A DNA stretch of 64,000 bases from Prinia subflava (Eukaryota; Chordata; Aves; Passeriformes; Cisticolidae): positions 1,364,001 through 1,428,000 of the forward strand of contig NW_026960611.1 in NCBI RefSeq assembly GCF_021018805.1, in the 5' to 3' direction. Numbering within the stretch: the stretch's first letter is position 1; every line of letters starts with the position of its first letter. The position numbers and the translations under genes were made by a program. The notes under the pieces were generated by a model, which saw nothing but the letters and a program-made list of their open reading frames with translations, did not search any database and was not told the DNA's origin. Shown here in pieces: positions 1-9,689 of this stretch.

Positions 1-549
1 TGGGTTTTATTTTTCCTGGTGCTTCAGTCCAATCCTGGCTGCCTTAGGTGTTCCTGGATAGGGAGTACTGGTAAGTACCTCCTGTCCAAGTACCTCAGGC
101 AAAGCTCCCAGGCACAGGCAATACTTAGCAAGCTTAGTTATCAGTGATACCAGCTCTTTGCAGTGACTTTCAGCTCTTTGCAGTGCCTTTCAGCTCTAGT
201 GATTTTCAGCTTATAAGCTTGCTAAGAGCCTTGGCAGACGCAGGGAGAGAGGAGAAGGGCTGTATGAAGTTTCACAGATGAATCTTTATTGGCATCCTCT
301 ATGAAGGGTTTCAGGGACAGCTCTTCTACTGAGCTGGGCAAAAGTGGGGTTTATATAGGATACCTAGGTTTTGAGAAATGGTCCAATGGTATGAGCCGGG
401 GTAGAAAGTGACCTATTGTCTTACAGGGAGATAAGAGAGGGTCCAAGAGCAAGAGAGGGATTATTTGGCCTAGTCACCATGACTAGGCATTTCTTTGCCT
501 TTAGGCAACTGACCGCCAGAGAGGCCTCTCAGGCCTCATGGCTGCAACA
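1..549 (-). mobile_element. 3' LTR region of minus-strand provirus N
   Basis: Read on the minus strand, this region follows the N env TM. A TATA box (tatataaa) lies near 352-359 and a polyadenylation signal (AATAAA) near 284-290, the order expected of U3-R-U5. The likely U3 start is TGTTGCAGCC, complement of 540-549, after a weak purine-rich tract at 550-560. Near 150-210 there are about three tandem copies of a roughly 20-bp unit (cagctctttgcagtg-like). The far LTR end was not located, so the left part may be flank. No partner 5' LTR is seen in the window. Confidence 0.65.
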
Positions 550-1145
550 ATTCCACTTTCTGTATTTAATAAAAAGGCGTTCCCAATAGTTCTTTTAAAG
601 CAATGGACAAGGCATGAGAACATAGCTAATACAATGACAATTACAATGAAAATCCACAGAATTCCTTTAACAAAAGATGCAACCCATCCTGTTAATCCCC
701 ACTGGCCAAAAAGGTCATTGACCTAGTCTGGGTTCTTTTCTACTTTTAAGTCCTTCACAAGTTCCCTCAGTTTCTGGATGTTTGTGTGGATGGATTCTGA
801 GCGTGACGAGAGATTGAAGCAGCACATCCCTTCGAAGTCTTGGCATCCGTGTCTGTGGGCGAGCAGCAGGAAATCAGTCACTGCACGGCTCTGGAGAGAT
901 GCATGTCTTGTGGTTTCCTCATCTTTTAAAAGATCACTCAGGGCAGCAGATGTAGTGTTGGCTTGCTTACTAAGCCAGCACCCTAGGTGATTTATTTCAC
1001 CAAGGGCTTTAGCTGCATCTACCTACGGTAGTAATAGGGAGACAGCAATTCTTTTTGGTATTCCAGTTGTATAATTTGGGATCGCAATTTTCATCAAATT
1101 CCATATAGGATCGTTTGTGGCGATTTGCTTCACTTTCTTGCTAAG
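501..1145 (-). pseudogene. env: Env transmembrane subunit remnant, provirus N
   Basis: The minus strand encodes a decayed class II Env TM. It shows, in order, a Cys before the heptad region, an immunosuppressive-like segment, the CX6CC motif (CQDFEGMCC), a coiled region, a membrane segment rich in Ile/Val/Leu, and a short tail ending at a TAA (501-503) inside the LTR. The layout matches the TM half of the env at 5124-6458. At least two in-frame stops break it: one near 1020 in the fusion-peptide region, and a TAG at 723-725 where the related Env has Trp. The surface subunit is absent; upstream sequence turns into module E1. Non-functional as it stands. Confidence 0.8.
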
Positions 1146-1805
1146 GTCGTTGTATGGGTATAAAGTCTCTAAAAGGTCTTACAGCATTTTAGTATCTAAG
1201 CAGAGTGGTTTATTTACAAAGCATGTATCTGAAGGTGCGAGAGTTCTAAGAGCGGTCTTACAATACGATCAGTTATAAACATAAACAAGCAAAGTACAAA
1301 TAAAACAATAACCAAAGCATAGAAATCTTAACACACAAAGTTCTAATGAAACAGCAAACAAAGCATAGAATTCCTAACAAGCAAAACTCTAGTAAGACTA
1401 TAAGCAAGCATAAATCTGACATTACAGCCTCTAGGTAAATCAGTCTCTCATCTCCTGACCCCAAGCAGGGTTTTCCAACCGTGGGGTCACAATAACAGAA
1501 AGGGAACACAAGATCACAGATCCCAGACAGGGGTCTCGGCCGCGGGGATCACAGTGGCAATGGGGGGGTCCCCAACTCGGCAGAGTTCCCGAACGCAGGG
1601 TCGCAGAGACAAGGAGGGGTCCCAGGGTCCCAAACTCTTGCAGTTCCCGGTTGAAGAGACAGGAAGGAGGTCCCGGGGTCCCGGACCCTCGCAGACTCCC
1701 CAGCAGCCCCAAACAGAGTTCCGGGGCAGACGCCGCAGGGGGAAAGGGAAGGGACAGGATCACAGGGGCAAGGAGGGGTCCCTGGGGTCCCGCGCCCTCC
1801 GTAGG
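1146..1805 (+). repeat. GC-rich degenerate tandem-repeat module E, copy 1
   Basis: This segment is the reverse complement, with moderate divergence, of about 41691-42370. The GC-rich half (about 1500-1805) is built from degenerate units of roughly 55-60 bp that carry a gatcacag-ggcaa-gggtccc pattern; unit starts are visible near 1545, 1604 and 1755. The AT-rich half (1146-1450) contains a TATAAAG near 1160 and an AATAAA near 1304. It sits between the N env on the opposite strand and the provirus A dUTPase on this strand. An open frame runs through it into the dUTPase but looks like an accident of GC-rich sequence. It could be a leader, an LTR part or a separate element; its origin is unresolved. 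Confidence 0.6.
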
Positions 1806-2540
1806 GCAATCTGCAGGATCCCCAGCGACTCAGAATTGTTGCCGCCAGGAGCACAATGTGACCTGGCAGCTTCCAAACTGACATGTTTTTTTGATGAGAA
1901 TCATGCAGTGATCTCCACGGGAGTCACTGGGACGTCTTATAGAAGACAAGAATTTTTAATTATAGGCAAAGATAGGAGCAGTATCCTAGGACTTATCGTC
2001 TATCCTTCTATCATTTTAGCAAATCGCAATGAGGAACTGACAGTTTTGGCCACACCTCTCCGAACGCCATTGATCATTCCAGAAAATACTTCAGTAGCCA
2101 AGGCCATCGCTTTGCCATTTCATGACGAAAGACAGGTCATGCCAGTACTCCGCCAGCAAAACTTTCCATCTGCGGAGCATGTGGAAATTCACGCCATGTG
2201 GGTGAAGCACATAGGTCGGGATCGACCCATCATCACCTGCAAATTGTTCTATGGTGGAAAGATAGTCACAGTCAGTGGAATGATTGATGCAGGCGCGGAC
2301 GTTTCTGTAATTTCTTACATCTTTTGGCCCAAAGAATGGAACTTGATTGCACCCTTGAGCACTCTCTCAGGCATAGGGGGAAGTTCCTTGTGTCTGCAGA
2401 GTGAGAATGCGATCACTGTCTCTGGACCTGGTGGAAGAACCGCAATTACCCGCCCATTCATTGTGCAAAAACCCATCACGGTATGGGGAAGAGACATTTT
2501 GGCGCAATGGGGCATGAAACTGGAGATGGATTTTCAGTAG
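1806..2540 (+). pseudogene. pro: dUTPase-protease reading frame, provirus A
   Basis: One frame encodes a retroviral dUTPase-like domain followed by an aspartic protease, the fused pro order of betaretrovirus-type genomes. The dUTPase part (about 1830-2160) shows a GAQCDLA-like first motif and a VISTGVTG-like motif; the protease part (about 2200-2530) ends with the usual GRDILAQWG block. The protease catalytic triplet at 2286-2294 reads Asp-Ala-Gly instead of the family's Asp-Thr/Ser-Gly, within IDAGADVSVI, so activity would be expected to be weak or absent. The 5' end is fused to module E1 and no gag is present. The frame ends at TAG 2538-2540, just after a slippery heptamer leading to pol. 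Confidence 0.8.
2528..2534 (+). other. -1 frameshift slippery heptamer, pro to pol
   Basis: The heptamer G GAT TTT lies two codons before the pro stop codon. The next frame, one base back, continues directly into RT. GGATTT-type heptamers at the pro-pol junction are known in betaretroviruses. I did not resolve a downstream pseudoknot. Confidence 0.6.
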
Positions 2541-5010
2541 GAGTCACTGTGGCACTCGCCACTTTAAAACTGACCTGGAAAACAGACAACCCTGTCTGGG
2601 TGGATCAGTGGCCCCTTGAACGAAAGAAATTGAGTGCATTGAAAAACTTAGTGAAAGAACAGTTGGAAAAAGGACACCTCAAACCAACAAACAGCCCATG
2701 GAACTCTCCAGTGTTTGTGATTCACAAGAAGACTTCAGGCTCATGGAGATTGCTTCATGACCTCCGAAAAATCAACGAGGTCATTGAAGAAATGGGTCCT
2801 TTGCAACTTGGACTCCCAACTCTCTCAATCAAAAAAACTCACCTACCATGTGCCAATGGTTTGTGGCACGAGCTTTGTCTCCAGTGCGAGAGAAACATCC
2901 GGAAGCCAGGATCGTTCACTATATGGACGACCTGCTCATCGCGGCAAAGACTCGACAAGAACTGCAAGAGGCTCGTGACAGCGTGATTGCAGAAGTGCAA
3001 GGCGCAGGATTGGAAATCTCCACCTCAAAAATTCAGGAGATTGCGCCGTGGAAATATTTAGGATGGAAGATCACGGAGCAAGCAATCAGGCCACAGAAAG
3101 TACAAGTCAGGTCGGAAATCCACACTTTACAAGATCTACAACAGCTTCTAGGAGAAGTCAACTGGATGAGGCCGATCTTGGGGATCACGAATGATGAACT
3201 AGCACCATTGTTCAATCTTTTGAGAGGTGACTGTAACATCAAATCTCCCAGAGTTCTCACACCAGAAGCTCAGGAAGCTCTTGAGAAAGTTGCAAGAAAT
3301 CTTGAGCAAAGACAGGCACATCGTTCAGTAACATCGTTACCATTCTTTCTCGCAATTTTAGGAGAGGAAGTACAGCTGTATGGGCTGATTTTCCAGTGGG
3401 ACATGTCACAAAAAGACCCATTGTTGATCATCGAATGGACCTTTTTACCCTATAGATCCTCCAAAACAGTTCTCACAAATTTGGAAATGATAGCACAAAT
3501 TATAATAAAGGCCAGAGCGAGACTGTTGTCCATGGCAGGCAAAGACTTTGCTACGATTTACCTGCCTCTGAAAAAAGAATATTTTGATTGGGCACTGCAA
3601 AAGTCAGAAGATTTGCAAATTGCATTGCTAGACTACCCAGGCATTTGTACAATTCATTTTCCGAGCCACAGATTACTGAAGGCAAAAATAAGTTTAAGAG
3701 AAAAACCAAAAATAAGTGAGGTGCCGTTGGATGCCGTGACAGTGTTTACTGACGGCTCAGGCAAAACCCACAAATCAGTAATCACGTGGCAGAATGAGAT
3801 CATAGGAGAATGGGAATCAGACACAAAAATAGTACAAGGCTCACCCCAAATTGTAGAATTGGCAGCAGTGGTGAGAACTTTTGAACTGTTCAAACAGCCT
3901 TTCAATTTGATCACAGACTCAGCATATGTCGCTAATGTGGTCAAGAGAATTGAGGGATCGCTTCTGAAAGAAGTTGATAATGAAGATTTATACACATACT
4001 TGACTTGCATGAGGACTTTGTTACAGGAAAGGGAACATGAATATTTTGTCTCACACATCAGGGCACACTCCTCTCTCCCAGGATTTTTAGCAGAGGGGAA
4101 CGCACATGCGGACAAATTGACAATGCTGATTTCGAAGACTCTGCCAAATATTTTTGAACAAGCAAGGCTGAGTCATGCATTTTTTCATCAAAATGCAAAA
4201 GCACTGATGGAAAACTTTCGTATCTCAAAAAGTGAGGCGAAAGAAATCATAAGTGCTTGCCCGGACTGTCAGCTTGTGCAACCCCCCGCATCCATGGGAG
4301 CAGTCAACCCAAGAGGATTGCAAAGTCTGCAGCTATGGCAGACTGATGTAACGAAATATCCATCTTTCGGGAAACTCAAAAATATCCATGTTTCGGTTGA
4401 CACATTTTCAGGTGCAATTTTTGCATCTCTGCACGCAGGTGAAACAGCGCAACACGCGTGCAGACATTTTTTGCAAGCTTTTGCATCGTTAGGCGTTCCG
4501 CAAGAGATAAAAACAGATAATGGTCCAACATACATAGGAAAAGCGCTTGACAAATTTTTGAAAAGATGGGGTGTCCGGCACACCTTTGGCATCCCACATT
4601 TTCCAACAGGTCAAGCAATCATTGAAAGAGCACATCATACACTGAAGTCCCTTTTGGACAAACAAAAAAGGGGGGAGGCGGACGCAACACCTCATATGCG
4701 CCTGAACAAAGCTTTATATGTGTTGAATTTCCTGAACGGCTCTTTCACAGAGCCCACTCCACCGATTGTGAGACATTTTTCAAATAGTTCTCAAGCAAAA
4801 CTGAAAGAGAATCCCTTGGTCTTGGTCAAAAACCCAGAGTCAGGAAAGATCGAAGGTCCATTCAAATTAATAACTTGGGGCAAGGTTTATGCTTGTGTCT
4901 CCACAGGAGCTGGACCAAAGTGGGTGTCGGCAAGACACGTGAAACTGTACCGAGTCCAGGAACAAGCAGACGCAAGCCCCGGAAACGCAGAAGCAAGCAC
5001 GCAGACGTGA
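2541..5010 (+). pseudogene. pol: pol (RT, RNase H, integrase) with internal RT deletion, provirus A
   Basis: The RT fingers start right after the pro stop and run to about 2830, where an A7 run marks a deletion plus frame change. The part expected to carry the first catalytic Asp of RT is missing. From about 2831 to 5010 the frame is open: the NSPT..CQ RT motif, YMDD (2920-2931), connection, RNase H with its four acidic residues (Asp codons at 3751, 3916 and 4111, Glu at 3856), and integrase. Integrase keeps the HHCC zinc site (His 4174 and 4186, Cys 4258 and 4267) and the D, D-35-E triad (4345, 4516, 4624). So RT is broken while RNase H and integrase are uninterrupted and keep their key residues. 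Class II, alpha/beta-like. Confidence 0.9.
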
Positions 5011-5123
5011 GCCAGTGCCAAAGCCGTGAACATCTCCTCGTCTGGCGTGCAAAAGACTTTGGGACTTGGGGTTTTTTTCTCTGTGACTTGGGTGTTGTTT
5101 GAGTTCAGAAATTCCCAGGAGGA

Positions 5124-6458
5124 ATGAGGTCTCTAAATATGGAGGTTGATCAGATGTTACTCCTGTGCCTCATCCTTTCACCAATTGCCTTAGGCAATGT
5201 GGCAGATTTGCCAATGATTCAACTAAAAGGAAATATCTGGGAAACTCTAGCCAAAGCGGCAGGGTTGGACACCATCTGCTTGACTCACTCAAAGCCAGGA
5301 AAACCCTTTTCAACATGTTTAGTGGGTTTGCCAGTGAGTGAATGGCCGATCCCAACAGAGGGTGAATGGGACGCGTGGGTGGAATCTCTGCCCAAGGCTC
5401 TTTCTGAACCTCAGGAACTGGAAATTTTTGGTTCACTTAGAATGGGATTCTGTGTGGAATTTGGTTCTTCTGGGGTGACAAGCAACAAAGTAGTAAATGT
5501 CACACCAGATCAAGAATTTTATAAGAATGCATCCTCTTGGTGTGATTACACCAAGGTGCAGAACAAACCATTCAACCATGATGGTCCAGCGCAATTGCCA
5601 AAAGGGATCTTTTTAATCTGCGGAGACAGGGTTTGGCCCGCGATCCCTGCACAGGCGATAGGTGGTCCATGTAGTATTGGAAGACTCTCATTGTTAACAC
5701 CTATCATGACATGGATGAGAGAACGAAAATATAGAGGGAAAAGAGACATCAAAAAGTATGATTCCAATTGCACTGACAGTGTTTACACTTGGGGCAAAAC
5801 CCGAAGGGTTTTAATGACTATATTCTATCCGCATGGGGCAATAGTATCAGCCCTAAAGCAATTGGATCATATGGGTTGTTGGTTGAGTAAAAACGCCAAA
5901 TCTGTCTCTCTTGCACTGACTGACATGTTGACTGATGTTGACGGTGTGAGACGAGCAACTCTTCAAAACAGAGCAGCCGTTGATTACTTATTGCGGGCAC
6001 ATGGACATGGGTGTGAGGAATTTGAAGGAATGTGTTGTATGAATTTGTCGGACCATTCTAGATCCATTCACGAAAACATAAAGCGATTGCGGGACAGTGT
6101 CAACAGACTTGGAGAAGTCACCGGATCATGGTTGGATGGGATGTTCAATTGGTTCAATCTTTCAGCATGGTGGAGAGAACTTTTAAAGGTTTTGATATAT
6201 TTTTTGTTGGGACTTGTGATTCTTCTGGTGTTCGTGCCGTGTTTGCTTCAATGCATGCGGCGCGCCATGGATGGAGCCGCCAGAGGGGTGTTTTTGGTGC
6301 AAACAGGAGGGGGAGATGTTGGAGTCCAGGGGATCTCTCTGACAGCCCTGGAGAGTCAGGGGGCTGTACAGGGGGGTCTGGGATCTGTACAAGGGGGTCA
6401 GCCAGCCTCCCACAGAGCCCAGAAGGACTCTGATTCTGGCTTCTATCCATGGAAGTGA
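5124..6458 (+). CDS. env: Env glycoprotein, uninterrupted frame, provirus A
   Basis: A 444-codon frame with no stop. It has a hydrophobic signal segment (about residues 10-24), a short surface subunit, a basic furin-like site RGKR (residues 204-207), and a TM subunit. TM has the alpharetrovirus hallmark of an internal fusion-peptide region bracketed by two Cys (216 and 252), then an immunosuppressive-like stretch and CX6CC (Cys 297, 304, 305), which suits covalent SU-TM linkage. A membrane anchor lies at about 353-376. Several N-X-S/T sites are present. The last 46 or so codons lie inside the LTR U3. SU is short (about 200 residues), so an in-frame loss is possible. Whether it is expressed cannot be told; the gene's 5' LTR is missing. 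The start chosen is the first Met ahead of the signal segment. Confidence 0.88.
   Translation: MRSLNMEVDQMLLLCLILSPIALGNVADLPMIQLKGNIWETLAKAAGLDTICLTHSKPGKPFSTCLVGLPVSEWPIPTEGEWDAWVESLPKALSEPQELEIFGSLRMGFCVEFGSSGVTSNKVVNVTPDQEFYKNASSWCDYTKVQNKPFNHDGPAQLPKGIFLICGDRVWPAIPAQAIGGPCSIGRLSLLTPIMTWMRERKYRGKRDIKKYDSNCTDSVYTWGKTRRVLMTIFYPHGAIVSALKQLDHMGCWLSKNAKSVSLALTDMLTDVDGVRRATLQNRAAVDYLLRAHGHGCEEFEGMCCMNLSDHSRSIHENIKRLRDSVNRLGEVTGSWLDGMFNWFNLSAWWRELLKVLIYFLLGLVILLVFVPCLLQCMRRAMDGAARGVFLVQTGGGDVGVQGISLTALESQGAVQGGLGSVQGGQPASHRAQKDSDSGFYPWK
6305..6316 (+). other. Polypurine tract, provirus A
   Basis: A purine run (AGGAGGGGGAGA) directly precedes the LTR's TG start. It primes plus-strand DNA synthesis in retroviruses. 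The same bases are read as Env codons (Gly-Gly-Gly-Asp), as in the M and Q elements of this window. Confidence 0.85.
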
Positions 6459-7095
6459 ATGCTCACATGAAGGAAGAATCACAGATCCTAAGAATTTAGA
6501 AGTAGATAGTGGTTTGTCATAGAGTATAAATATAGAGATTAGGATTCATAGTATACGGGGCTGAGAGGACAAGATGGAGGAATTGGGGAGTGGCCCCTAG
6601 TTTCCTTGTTCTTGTTCTCATCCCCCATCTTTTGCTGATTTGGACTTTAGAGATTGGTTTAGAATAGAACTGACATGTTAGCGTAGCAAGTTAGTATTGG
6701 TAATGTTCTGTAAACAATAAATACGTCTTGGACTGTGGTTGGGTCGGGGATACGGTACATAAGGTACGGGGCTCTCTGATCCGCCCCAGTCCAGCGGCAG
6801 CCCAGCGCCAGTCCAACGGTGTGTTTTGCTTTGCTGGGGACGCCTTGCAAAGCCGAACAAGAACTGTTAGATAATATGAAATAAACAACCTTGATAACCT
6901 GAGCTGCTGGACTCACAGTGTCGTCTCTGCCTTCGGTGTGAAACGCTCAGGGCAAAGAGAAGACAGAAAACCTTATTATCTTGGGGAACAGCAACGCCAG
7001 AGAGATACCCAGGGAACAGCAACCCTGGGGGAAGATTTCACCACCTCGGGGAACGGCCGCCCCGAGGGGAATCTCGGGGAACATCAACCCGGAGA
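6317..7095 (+). mobile_element. 3' LTR of provirus A (A-family LTR)
   Basis: A 779-bp LTR starting TGTTGGAG after the polypurine tract. Its end is set by comparison with two solo copies (34251-35029 plus, 44404-45205 minus), both of which end in a CTGAGA-like hairpin. U3 first encodes the Env tail. A TATA-like tacataagg lies at 6756-6764 and a poly(A) signal AATAAA at 6880-6885. U5 holds the tandem stem-loops described separately. The 5' LTR of this provirus is not in the window, so no target duplication can be tested; the bases after the LTR are cttaca. Confidence 0.85.
6980..7095 (+). repeat. Tandem stem-loop array in U5, A-family LTR
   Basis: Four consecutive inverted repeats end exactly at the LTR end. 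The clearest are CCCAGGG/CCCTGGG (7008-7029) with loop AACAGCAA, and CCTCGGGG/CCCCGAGG (7044-7067). The first and last are imperfect. The stems differ while the 8-nt loop is largely kept, the pattern expected of conserved RNA structure at the 5' end of the viral RNA. The role is unknown. Confidence 0.75.
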
Positions 7096-8059
7096 CTTAC
7101 AGACAGTATTGCCAGTTGCACTGTGTTGCAGGTTTCCGGACAAACGTGAGAATTACATTTCAAACTGCCTTGCTCCCTGGACAGCCCTTCTCAGGAATCT
7201 CAGAAACAGATCAATATCCTGATTCAGATTTGGGAGACATTAACACATATGAAATTTATTCAGTTTATGTCTACTAACAGGGCATAACACAAAATGCACT
7301 TAATGCATTTACTGGAGTCATATGAACATCTCTTAAGTGTATTATTAGAGCTCTCTTAGGTGGCTATGACTCAAAAACATTCCCCACTTTGGAAAGGAAT
7401 CACATATACTAAGGAAAACGCGTTGCCAGAAATTAGGGCTTCAAGCACAAGGAACAACTCAGTTCTGTGCAACATTAACATCCTTTTCTTTAATTTTTTT
7501 GTCGCTTCAGGAACACTTATCATCATGGCTATTTACAAGTTAATTGGGTTTAAAGCAAAAGTTAAACATAATTAGAAGGTCCATGGTCTTAGACCATGGA
7601 AATTCAGGCTATTACTTTTGTGCAAAGCTTCATCCTAAATGGGTCTTTATTTCAATAAAATATCTTCTGTTAATTAGCATCATGAACTCCATCTGCCAAA
7701 TTGAGAGTGAGCTCTCTCTGTGCATTTCCAATAGTCTGAACAAAAGACTTCAGCTATTAAAATGATGCATTTTTAGTAGCATAAAACCCTGAAATGCTAA
7801 TCTGTGACAGAAGGAATTAGCATTTCATACACAATAACTTAAAAAGCAAGAAAAGTGTTAGCCTATGATTTACTCAATACAAGGTCTTGATTCCCATCCA
7901 TTAAAGCTTTCATCAGACTAGTTACAATTTTTAAATGCATTAGTGTCATAGTTTAAGTTGCTAGCTATTTTTTTCCCCCTGAACTGATATAGACTTTGAC
8001 TAACCAAAATGAAAGAACTTATACAAGATTCTGGCTCTTTCTCTTAAAGAAATATCTAT
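7096..8059. other. No gene seen
   Basis: AT-rich sequence following the provirus A LTR. Short open frames are present but lack any recognisable domain or codon pattern. I see no repeat family. Confidence 0.5.
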
Positions 8060-8345
8060 TGTGCAAAGGATTCTTGAATTCCAGAAGGCTTGGTGCTGTG
8101 ACCATGTCCCTGGGGAGCCTGTTCCAGTGCCAATCCACGCTCTGAGTAAAGGAGCTTTTCCCAATACCCTACCTAAACTCCAGCAATGAAGCTTCATGCT
8201 GTTCTCTTGGGTCCTGTCAATGGTCATCAGAGAGAAAGGAGAATGATTAATGAGTGTCTGTATGCTGTAGAAAGGAATCTGGCCTGACACACAGGTGAAA
8301 AGCTGAGGAAGGGGTGAATTCAAGCTCCCTCCCAAGCTAGGTTGG
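8060..8345 (-). mobile_element. CR1 LINE 3' fragment
   Basis: It contains the familiar avian CR1 3' region in reverse orientation: ggtgctgtgacca, tggggagcctgttccagtgcc, and a decayed stretch after it. No reverse transcriptase frame remains. A truncated, old insertion. Confidence 0.7.
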
Positions 8346-9666
8346 TGAGTGGATCTGTCAGAAACAGAAATAAAACCTTCCCCTGCCCTACTTCCTTGTG
8401 AGGGTGGGAAATAATGTTTTTCAACAGAGTAGTCTTATGGCTTTATCCTATAAATCCTCAGAAATTCACCCATTAATAAAGCCTATTTACATGTTTCAAC
8501 TTAAGCACATTTAAATGCACATATTTGTTATGATTCCTAGATTACCAAGTTCCCTATTGCTATATGTATTTCTACCCATAAAATTGCTTCATTTTAGCTA
8601 TAGTTCAACTGAAAATTAGAAAATGAGCAGAAAAAATAAAACCATTTTCATTCCACTCTATTTCTATGTGCTATGGTATACACATAAATGCAGTTTGGAG
8701 ATGGCAGTCATAACTCAACATCAAACTCTCTGGAAAATCCTGCCCTTCTCAATTTCCAATGCTTCTTGCAAAAATTCAGCATAATTTTGAGAATTCGGAA
8801 AAAGAAGTTTAATTTCTACATGTGTAATTACCATCCAATACAGTGTTATTTCACATAATGCTATTATGGGAAAACATACTTTGAGTTAAACAGTGCAAAA
8901 ATTTGGCCAGATGGCATTACTCGTAGATCTTAATAACAGCTCTCAAAATACCCGTTTATATGTACAAAAACTTAATGAACCCTACAGTGGTGACTTACAG
9001 AGGCTGGAACTGCAGTTGGCAGAATGGAGAAAGGGGGAAATATGGTTGTTGCTCAGCCATGATCAATGAGGAGTTAACACAGAGGGACTGTGGAGACAAA
9101 GCAGCACTTCTGGCAGGGTAGCTATTTGTTCAGAATAAAGGTTATTGCCATTCATTTGAATAAAATGGGCACTGTACCTAACTTAACTGTCAGGCAAGAT
9201 ACAGCTGAATGGTGCTTTTGTTGAGAATGATAAAAGACAAGAAATTCAGGTATAATGAGGTCTGTTTCATACATACCAGGTAACCTGACATATTTTCTCA
9301 GGATAATATCAACTTGCTGTTAAAATAACCATGGTGTTTTGGCCTCAGAAATCCTGGAGACAATCACAAATATTTTCTGCTTTTCAACTGAAAAAGTGCT
9401 TTCCTGGACTGCCGTATGTTTTCTCCAGACACTTTACTACCTGACTGAAAAAAATATATTCTAACATGTCTGTGAGGGCATTGTTGATAGAGTACTTCAT
9501 GGAGACTGATTTATCGAATACATCTTACCCAGGGGCCTGATTTGTTCTTGCTCTCCATGTTTTCCTGGCACAACACACCTATAGTTTGATCCTCAAACTA
9601 TGAAAACATGTTATGGTGCATGAAAACAGAACAATCTGGTCCTAAATATGCAATTCCTCTAGGTGG

Positions 9667-9689
9667 AAAAAAAAAAAAAAAAAAAAAAA
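9667..9689 (+). repeat. Poly(A) tract
   Basis: A run of 23 A. It could be the tail of an unrecognised retroposed sequence upstream, but no source element was identified. Confidence 0.8.

Noticed and set aside
1257..1262. A CTTACA match to the bases after the provirus A LTR, taken as its 5' duplication
   Set aside because: It is also found at 1178-1183 and lies inside module E1, with no LTR beside it; most likely chance.
1549..1884. Open frames on both strands across module E1
   Set aside because: GC-rich tandem repeats with few stops; no domain, and the equivalent E2 copy has different breaks.
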